A DNA stretch of 64,000 bases, from contig NC_133898.1 of NCBI RefSeq assembly GCF_964199755.1, positions 129,392,224 through 129,456,223 on the forward strand, given 5' to 3'. Under the pieces are notes generated by a model. The model was not told the DNA's origin and did no database searches. It worked only from the letters and a program-made list of their open reading frames with translations. A program made the translations under genes and the position numbers. This DNA is from Larus michahellis. Taxonomy: Eukaryota > Chordata > Aves > Charadriiformes > Laridae. Every line of letters starts with the position of its first letter. Within the stretch, counting starts at the first letter, position 1. Of this stretch, positions 56,381-64,000 are shown one piece after another.

Positions 56381-59300
56381 CTGCGTTGCTTGAATCCCAG
56401 TTTTTATTGTCTTAGAAAACTTTTGTGAGGAGTGGAAAATCAAGGGAAATGGGAAGGAGAACGGCCTCCTTCAAGCCCCACCTTCCAGTTTCACAAGTGA
56501 AATAAGAAGTCATCTGAGAGACTCTCTGTGAGTAGCATGGACACACACGACTTAACAATTATTCTTGTACTCAGCTTTGCTTAACACTTCTACAGCTATG
56601 AAATGTAAATGTGGAAAAGTGACTAACACGTGTTACCCTTTTATTATGGACGTCACAGCTCTCTTACTCAGAAGCTATGAAAGAGGCTTTCATTCCCTGC
56701 AATAAATGTTCCTTGAGATGACGAGAGTTTTGAGTTTTAATTTTTCAAAAAGCAATTAGCTGATTAGTTTCTTGATTTGATGAAGCAAATGAGTAGTTGA
56801 TTGTGTTTGCTTGGTAGTGACTGAAGGCAGAAGCAGGTTAGCAATAACAGTAGGTGAGATTTTTAAGTCTTGTGCTACAAGATTTGTGATATAGCCCCAA
56901 AGGTTGACAGTGAGCTACTTCTGTCATCCTTTCACTTTGCCTAAATTTTGTGCTGTCTGAAAAAACCAATTGTATAGTTGAAAGAAATAATAATACCAGG
57001 CCTTGATAAATGAGTCCTTACTGCAAGATGAACTAATCGGTTGGATGTACATGCTTATCATCGTATCTTGATGCATCCTAATTTTCCTTGTTGTGCAGAG
57101 GCAGCAAGTACTCTGCTTACCTAGGAGACACTGAAACTAGTAAAAGTAAGGGTGGAGTCCGTGTGGGATCATATCCAAAAGAGCAGGAAGATAATTTGTC
57201 TATGAGGCTAACCTGCTTTAATAATATTAAAAACTTAATGAGGTGGAAATTATGATGATAGCACTTGTGGTAGTGGCTAATATAATATTAATCTCTCAAC
57301 CTACTGAAAGCATTAAAGAAATCAGAAATCAGTCAAAGAACGTGCTTTTTTTATGGAGCCAGCATTTGTAGAAAGTGTGTGATGTGCTATTAAAACAGAA
57401 TTTTAAACTATTTCTTCAACTAAAGGGAAAGTTGCCATGTGAGTCTTTTGCCAGGGTAACTGGGATAAGTAAGCCTTAAGGCTCTCTGGATACATAACCC
57501 AGCTTAGAGGCTGAATATAACTGTTTCTTGGGGGTTTATTTCATGGGACGGCATGAGCTGAGGTTGCTACCTGCTGAGAGAAGGTCTCACTCTTCCGCCT
57601 CCTCTCTCCCTCCTGTACAGGTCTACCCACTGGTTTGCACAGCCTTTGATGTTCTTCAGAGCTTTCACTGGGCTGATGGAACTTTCTGTAGTATCTGAAT
57701 ACATCAGTTTTTCGTGTTGGGTAGTTTTCTGCCATGGAAGTAGCTTAAAATGACTTGTGGAGGAGTCTGGTGAGCACACTGGTGGTGGAAGGTGAGCAAC
57801 AGGCACAGGTAACCAGGAGGAAGGCCTGAGACCTCCCCGTTTGGCAGTAGCTCTTGGGTTGGCTCACCACATCTGCCGAAACTGCCCTGTCCCCTGTCTG
57901 CAGGACACCTAGGTGAGGGATTTTAACGTTACCTTTGTGATGATGATCATCAGACAAGGTGTGTCATACATGACAAATTGGCTTCGAATCTTTCTTCTTT
58001 TCCTGTGAGGGCATGACTTTAAGGAGCTTCTGTATCCTGTCTGTGTGCTTTCTTACAGGTATTTCACAAGAGGTGTGATGAATGCTAGCAAGATCTTGAG
58101 TTCACGGGGCAGTCATGGATGCAAAACCTGCCATCAGCGTTCTCTCTCAAGAGACAGATTAAAAAATGTGATAGAGACCACACCGCTTATATATAGCGTG
58201 TGCATACCTTATGCTTTGCATAAGGGAGGTAGCATGTAAAAACCTTTTTCAGTAGTTGAGGAAAAGCAGGTCATTGCAATACAGAATGTTAATCACTAAC
58301 CAGCCAGACCAAGATAAAGAGGCTTGTCGGATATGGGATGTATAAAGAATATAATTTCATCTAAGCAAGCATGTATTGCATATTAATGATAGGTAAATTG
58401 GCTTTCAGGGTGTGGAGAGAAATTAAACACTAGCTTCTGAAACTTGTCTGTCTCTTCCTTCTACAAAAGCACAGTTTAATAACAGAGGAATAGTTTTGTT
58501 CGGAAGGATTTCTGCCTGCCTGCTATGACCAGTAATCTCAAGCTTTGGCTTTCTTTGTTGTGTTTCAAGTAGCAAAAGGCTATAACGTTTCTTTCAAAAA
58601 AAGTCAATGAAAGAAACTTCCTCTTATTATGTTATTAGCAGTAGCGAGAAGTCTGCAAGGTGCTCTGCAGTAGTTAAGATCTGCGGTCTTTGCCTGGGAG
58701 ATTTTCAGTCTGAGTTTATAAGGTGATGTAAGGTGAAAGAGCAAGTACCGGTGACGAAGAAGGGAAGAGCAGAGATGGAGGAGGATGAGGATTATAATTA
58801 ACATGATTAGACAGGAGCATATTTCGGTGATTCAGCTGAGGTGTTGAACCCCATACGGAGGTTATTCGGTGTAGCCCCTCGTCATCGCAGCATGCGAGGG
58901 CGTTGCAGAGACTTGCTGGCTGGGATGAGTGTGTCATGTTTATCGGTATCGGCATTTGGATGCACTTTCCAGGTTCAGCATTGGAGTGTAAGAACATAGG
59001 ACTGGACTTGTTTATGTCCAGGCCCCTATGTCTGTAGGCAGTGGCTTTGACTGCAAGTGACTGTGTGCTTTTTTTTTATAACTCCATTTGTCATTGGGTG
59101 GATACCTTGGATGGTTGTCAGTGTTATCTGAAGCTTTTATTTTGTTTGCCCTGCCTCCGTGGCTCAGAATTCTCATAACATTCCAAATGTTCTTATTACT
59201 CATAGTATATATCCCATTGCTTAGCATCATTTGGAAGTGTTGGGTTTTCCAGCTGAATGGGAGCCTGTGGGGAAGGATAAGCCCTTTTTCTACACGCTCG

Positions 59301-59787
59301 CACCTAAATTATTTTTGATGGGACTTGAATTTCTCCGAGCAGGTGCCCCAGGACTGACAGCTGGCATGGCATGCTGCGGTGTCACAACACTGGCCGGGGA
59401 AAATGTGCTGCAGATGGTAGGGGCAGCTTTCCCTCCGAGCGTGTGAGGCATTGAGAGCGCACTAAGAAGAGCTGTCAACGTGGTGCCATGCCTAATGGGT
59501 CTTTTCCCCAGAAGAAATTTCATACTGCCTTGTATATGCTGATTGTCCTTCAGTAAAACCTAAGTGCTCTTTCTCGCTTTGAAAAGAGCGCATGCTTTAA
59601 AGCTGGACAGGATCCATCCCGTCAGAATATCTCTAGAAGTGGAATTTGGCAATGGTCCTGTTCCTATTCTCTAGCTGATGGGTGGCTGTCAGGCTGCATG
59701 AATAAATTTGGTGTCTGGAGGAAGTAATGGTGTATATAATCCTAGTGCTTTAGGAGCAGCACTTGACACTTTCTCATTTCTTTATAG

Positions 59788-59881
59788 AGCTTGATCTGCA
59801 TACAAAATGTGTGGTGGATGTGGATGCAAACAAGGTTATTCTTCATCCTGTAAACACCAACCTTTCAAAAGGAGATGCCAG
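59788..59881 (+). CDS. KIF13B: KIF13B coding exon 2 (kinesin-3 motor)
   Basis: A 94-base exon between TTTATAG and GTAAGA. Joined in frame to exon 1 it completes Glu19 and encodes LDLHTKCVVDVDANKV then ILHPVNTNLSKGDA, ending in the first two bases of an Arg codon (phase 2). The stretch DLHTKCVVDVDANKVIL and NLSKGDA are hallmark KIF13B residues in the beta1-loop region of the motor domain; KIF13A differs strongly here (ELNTKCVVEMEGNQ). The full protein is about 1,800 residues, so only about the first 50 lie in this window. No candidate for exon 3 (which should open with residues near GQPKVFAYD) was found before 64000. Confidence 0.97.
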
Positions 59882-62800
59882 GTAAGATTTTTGGATTAGG
59901 AAGGTCAGGTTTCGTATATTAAATATGAGGCTAACAAGTAGGAAATGTAGGCCTTGATAGAGGGCTTTCATTTAAAAAAATAATATATATTTTTTCTGCA
60001 ACATAATTGTCATCAGTTATAATATAAGGCTGATTTTACCATGCTGGGAAGGTGCTTTGAAAACCTAGTGCTTACTGCACTTGCTTCCTGCTCTAAACAA
60101 TGTGTTAGCAATTAATGGGTCTGTGAACGTTTCATTTCTTCGCATATGCTGTTACAGAACAGGAGAAATTTAAATTTGCAAAATAATTTCAGCGGGGCGC
60201 GGTTTGTCATTTTGGAATGAAATTAATTTTCACAATTATTTTCTCCCAATGGGCTTGTATTCATTGTGTAAGAAGGGGAATGGGAACGTGCCGGAGAGGT
60301 GTCGCTCCAGGGGTGTCTTGACGATGGGTCATTATGTGCATCAAAAATACTTGGAAAGGTGGCAAAGGGTAGGGACCAATCTATGTCGGAACTGGTATCA
60401 ATGTGTTAAACTCTGAAGCTGAAAATAATTGATACTACGTAATTGATATTATTTAATTGATATAAAATAATTGATAGGGTTAAGTTTGTGACTAGTTAAT
60501 TTATTGCTTGTTTGCAAGGGAAGGGAGATGAAAAAAGATATGCATGAAGCAAAATAACAAGGTGGAGGAAAAGGCAAAAGCTGTTACTGGACATCTACAG
60601 TCAATCATGACCTGTTTTCTTGCGGGGGCGGCGGGGGGGGGAGGAAGTGTTCTTAAGAGTGCCAGAAATGAGGAAAAAAACAAACAGTTAAACACCTAGA
60701 AAAGCTTTGTTTAAATCCAACATGTCATAGCTTTTTGATGTAAAGCTGCAGGGTATGTCAGTGGTCGGTATACATATTCTTTACCCAATCTCTGGTAATT
60801 TAAACTTCTCAAACCCAAGTGGTAGTAAATGGAAAAGCAAAGAAATCATTAGGTTTAATATGCACTTTCTGTTGCCGTCAGCTGAAAGACTTTTATAGAC
60901 AGTGGGACTGGAGCTTTAAGAAGGTACTTAAAATCAAACAGGCTGTGTGTGGTGGGGTGGTTTTGTTTGTGTCAATATCTGCCTCCTCCAGAAACTCGTG
61001 TATTGTTTAGCTGCCAAATACCTATGTTGATTTGAGCCTTTAAAGCTGCTAAAAATGGCAGGAAATTGAGATTCTCGGAAGCCTAGTTAGCCAGAACTGT
61101 ATTAAGAATGTTATTCATAGTTTCTCTAAGACGTGGCAACCAATCAAGTGCTGCAGAGTTTACACTCACTGATACATGTTTAAAAAATCGTTCATATTGC
61201 AGCCATGAGAGAATATATAATGTAAATCATGCCCCCTGGCCAGGGAGGGATCAGTTGGCAGTTGAGTTGACGTCCCAGACAAGATGGTGAGCCTAGTGTG
61301 AGAAACCAGCGTGCCAGACCAAAGAATACTTCATTTGCATTTTCACAAATACCCATTGCTAATCTGAGCAGGAAGCATAGTAAATTTATATGGGGGGATT
61401 TAATAGAAGAGGGAAGAGTGGAGGCACATTAATTGCACTAAAGATTTGCCTGCAATCAGTGAGACAGCATAACTCAAAAACATAGTTGGAGCAGTGAGGA
61501 TTTGGAACAGGGTCATATCTAGAATGTAATGCCCTTGAGAGAGGCCGCTGCTAAATTGTCTTGGCTTCTGCAGCTCCATCAGAGGAATCTTAAATACCAA
61601 CGCAAGGGAAAGGTTGGCTTTAGTTACGGTTTTTCTAAGTTTGGGGGTTAATTTATGCTCAGGTTCTGCTTCTGTTTCCAAATCCACTGTCAACAACTTT
61701 GCCTTGTGCTATAAAATAATCCATTTTGATTTCAGACTTGTCTAGTGTCTAAAGTGAGCTGAAGGAATTCTGGCAAACCTAGAGTGCTTTTACTGAAATA
61801 GAGAACAGTAAATAATATTGTAAATACACTCTTTGGATGCTTACAAAGCAGGATAAGTTTGAAAATCTTAAGAGCTTTGCTGCATTTCTCTTTAAGATGC
61901 CAGGGTCAATTTAGGAACTCAGAAAAGACTTTTAGAGACAGAAATCTGTGCTGTCACGTCCCCACTTGTCATGACTCAGCCATGCTGTGGCAGGGAGTGA
62001 CATTTGGAAAAACAACCGATGACTTTTGGAATTATGCATGTTTTCCCACTTCCATTCTCTCTGGTAGAAACCAAGTCTGGGAGACGGGTGGATTTAAATG
62101 AATAGTTTGATGGGTGAATCAGCCTGTGTCATATGCATAAGCGTATTTGTCCTGTTTCCCCACGGTGGTCCTTGCAGGTCGGAGATACACATAACGTGTC
62201 TGTCCATCTGCAAAAAATGTTTGCCAGGCAGATCAATTAAAATGGGAAATACCTGACATACTGTTTTCAGTTGTCTCTGGGTTAAAGAGGAGAAGCAGGC
62301 TTTGGAGTTACTTCCTAAGCGATACCCACCTCTCCTCCCATGGATCCTGGGAACGAGCGTGTAAAGAAAAAGTCAGAAATGTCCACTGTGTTTTTATGTA
62401 TTTCATATTTTGACAGATACCCAACTTGAGATGTGTGGGACCTGACTTTTGGAGGTAGTGAATTGTGTTGATGTAATTGCCACTGAAACATTGTCAGGTC
62501 TTCAGAAAAAGAGCGTCTCTCGCTGCTTCAAATTTTGCATTGAAAATTAAGGAATGTTTTGAAAATCCAGGTGATAACTGATTGACCTCACTTTCTTCTG
62601 CATCTGCAAACTGAATATATTATTTACACATTTCTCTTGAGACTTGAGCATCAATAAATGCGTGTAAAACGCTCTCAAAAAATGAGGTATCTTTTCATAT
62701 GTCTTCAAAAAGCTAGCATCCTCCTGTTAGTTATTCCTTGAGCAAGAAATGACCTTTCCTAAGACAGAGAAATGCAGCAGTTATTTTATTGAGCAATCCT

Positions 62801-64000
62801 TGATAGTGCTGGGCAGGTTTCGGTAATCTGATCGTGTACAAAAGATCAATTCTAAAATCTATCGGACGACCTCCAGACTGGGTGGGCTTTGTTACTAACC
62901 TTGGCCTATTGGGGGCCGGGTTTGGTTGAACGGTGGTTTCTCATATGAAAATGAAAACTATGCTGTGTGAAAACACTCAACCTTTTCTTTAGTTGCTTTC
63001 ACAAAATTATTTGCTGCAGAGCCTTGAGTTTTGTCACACATTTCTCCAAATGACCTCTTTAAATCAAAATCTCCGCTTTCAAGGATGTGTGAACCTCCAG
63101 GGATTCGCCGCAAATGAATGGTGTCATTAGCATGACTTGTCGTCTTTTTTGTTTGCCTTACGTAGTGGTCTGTTCTCTCTGTTGCAAAGGTCAAGGCTGA
63201 AGTTTCTTTATCAACACAGGATTTACTGTGTGCTGCAAGGATTGCTCATAACCGTAGTACTTGGTGGTTAGGGCTTGAAAGAGGGCGTGAACTCATTTTG
63301 ATTGAAGTGAATAGATAAGTCCTAGGCAACAATTGGAATGTTTATAGGAATTAATTTTTTGGAAAACCTCCAAATAGACTCTAATTACTCTAGGTTCCTT
63401 TATAGCCTTTTTTTTTTTTTAACTGTCAATTTGCTTGTGCTGTCATTTTACGTTTCACAAACAAGACCTATTAAAAAGACCTAAAATTATTATTTTTGAT
63501 GGCTCAGACAGAGGGGTTATATACTGCAGGCGTAACTGTAACTGATGTGTAACTGATGCAAGCTCAGAAATCAGTTGTGTATTACTCTGGCACTGGCCTA
63601 CGAATGAGCCATAATATTTGTAAAACCAAGCATTTATGAAATCTGCCCAACTAAACACCTTTGAGCTTTGTATTTGGAGAATAGCTTAAAAATGAAAGGA
63701 GTGTTGACTTCTGGGTACTTTGTCGCAATTTGTGGTTTCTAGATGCTTTCCCTCTTGTCTTGCAGAACAGTGAGATTCCAAAGCCTGGCACAGAGTAAAA
63801 ACTATTTGAAGGCATGAGTGAGTGTAGCTAACTGAAGCTGACAAGTGTGTTAAGCCAGGCCGGGTTTTTCCTTTTCAGCTATTGTAATATCTTTATAATT
63901 AGTGCTTTGTAGTAGGCATTTCAATAATTGAGTATCTTTATAAATATTTTTTAAGTCTATTACTTTTAAGGTATTTATTCCTGGATTTGCACCAGTTTAC
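59882..64000 (+). other. KIF13B: KIF13B intron 2 (partial)
   Basis: At least 4.1 kb of intron continuing beyond the window, starting GTAAGATT. AT-rich, with no transposon or other gene recognised. It holds a short TAATTGATA-type tandem repeat at 60425-60478, a G9 run at 60634-60642, and T runs near 63409-63420. Confidence 0.85.
60425..60478. repeat. TAATTGATA-type short tandem repeat
   Basis: Four decayed copies of (a)taattgata spaced 13-21 bases apart: 'ataattgatactacgtaattgatattatttaattgat...'. A small AT-rich minisatellite inside intron 2. Confidence 0.75.

Larger units (their letters stand above)
49108..59787 (+). other. KIF13B: KIF13B intron 1
   Basis: A 10.7-kb phase-1 intron, GTGAGA at the donor and TTTATAG at the acceptor. 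The first 200 bases are a degenerate GTGT-rich simple sequence with a TTTA/TATG stretch at 49290-49320. The remainder is AT-rich with T runs (52086-52107, 54475-54495), two CR1 fragments and no other recognised gene. Open frames inside it are short and unremarkable. First introns of kinesin-3 genes often hold enhancers, but none is visible here. Confidence 0.9.

Noticed and set aside
57541-57735. Possible extra KIF13B exon near the acceptor-like 'ctccctcctgtacag' at about 57606-57620
   Set aside because: Exons 1 and 2 join in frame and reproduce the known protein without it. No matching donor or conserved peptide is seen.

Overview
This is a window of a bird genome. The only interspersed repeats I can recognise are CR1 LINE fragments, most ending in the usual ATTCTATG-type 3' tail. 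There are two identifiable genes. One is the microRNA gene mir-124-1, with its hairpin at 18702-18786 on the + strand. The other is the 5' end of KIF13B, a kinesin-3 motor gene, also on the + strand, with coding exon 1 at 49053-49107 and exon 2 at 59788-59881. The species cannot be fixed from the sequence alone. No prokaryotic feature, CRISPR array, tRNA, rRNA or intact mobile element was seen.

Layout. 1-4.3 kb is plain intergenic DNA with two + strand CR1 tails. From 4.3 to about 23.5 kb there is no recognisable transposon. This 19-kb stretch holds AT-rich blocks that look like conserved non-coding elements (about 6.1-6.4 and 9.6-10.2 kb), then a very GC-rich zone (about 16.3-20.6 kb) full of long G, C and T runs. 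The mir-124-1 hairpin sits inside that zone. A plausible core promoter and 5' splice site (18.28-18.35 kb), two to three strong 3' splice sites (19.2, 20.19, 20.40 kb) and an AATAAA (20.59 kb) suggest a spliced non-coding host transcript like mammalian RNCR3/LINC00599, with the hairpin in an intron. 23.5-48 kb is ordinary intergenic DNA with a series of CR1 fragments, nearly all on the - strand. The largest (34.3-35.87 kb) keeps a broken reverse-transcriptase frame. Just before KIF13B a unit of about 580 bp containing a CR1 tail is duplicated in tandem (47.78-48.63 kb).

The KIF13B promoter is a CpG-rich block at about 48.7-49.25 kb with three ZNF143/SBS-type sites (ACTACANNTCCC) within 135 bp upstream of the start codon. 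Intron 1 is 10.7 kb, and intron 2 runs off the right edge. The rest of the motor domain lies outside the window.

The two genes have separate jobs. miR-124 is the neuron-enriched microRNA that represses non-neuronal transcripts. KIF13B carries cargo along microtubules. They share a neighbourhood and an orientation. From memory the same order holds on mouse chromosome 14, while in human the two loci lie far apart on 8p, so the bird order is probably ancestral. I found no convincing unknown protein-coding system. The most interesting material is the regulatory architecture around mir-124-1: a pyrimidine tract abutting the hairpin, quadruplex-prone runs, a transposon-free zone and a possible host-gene structure.
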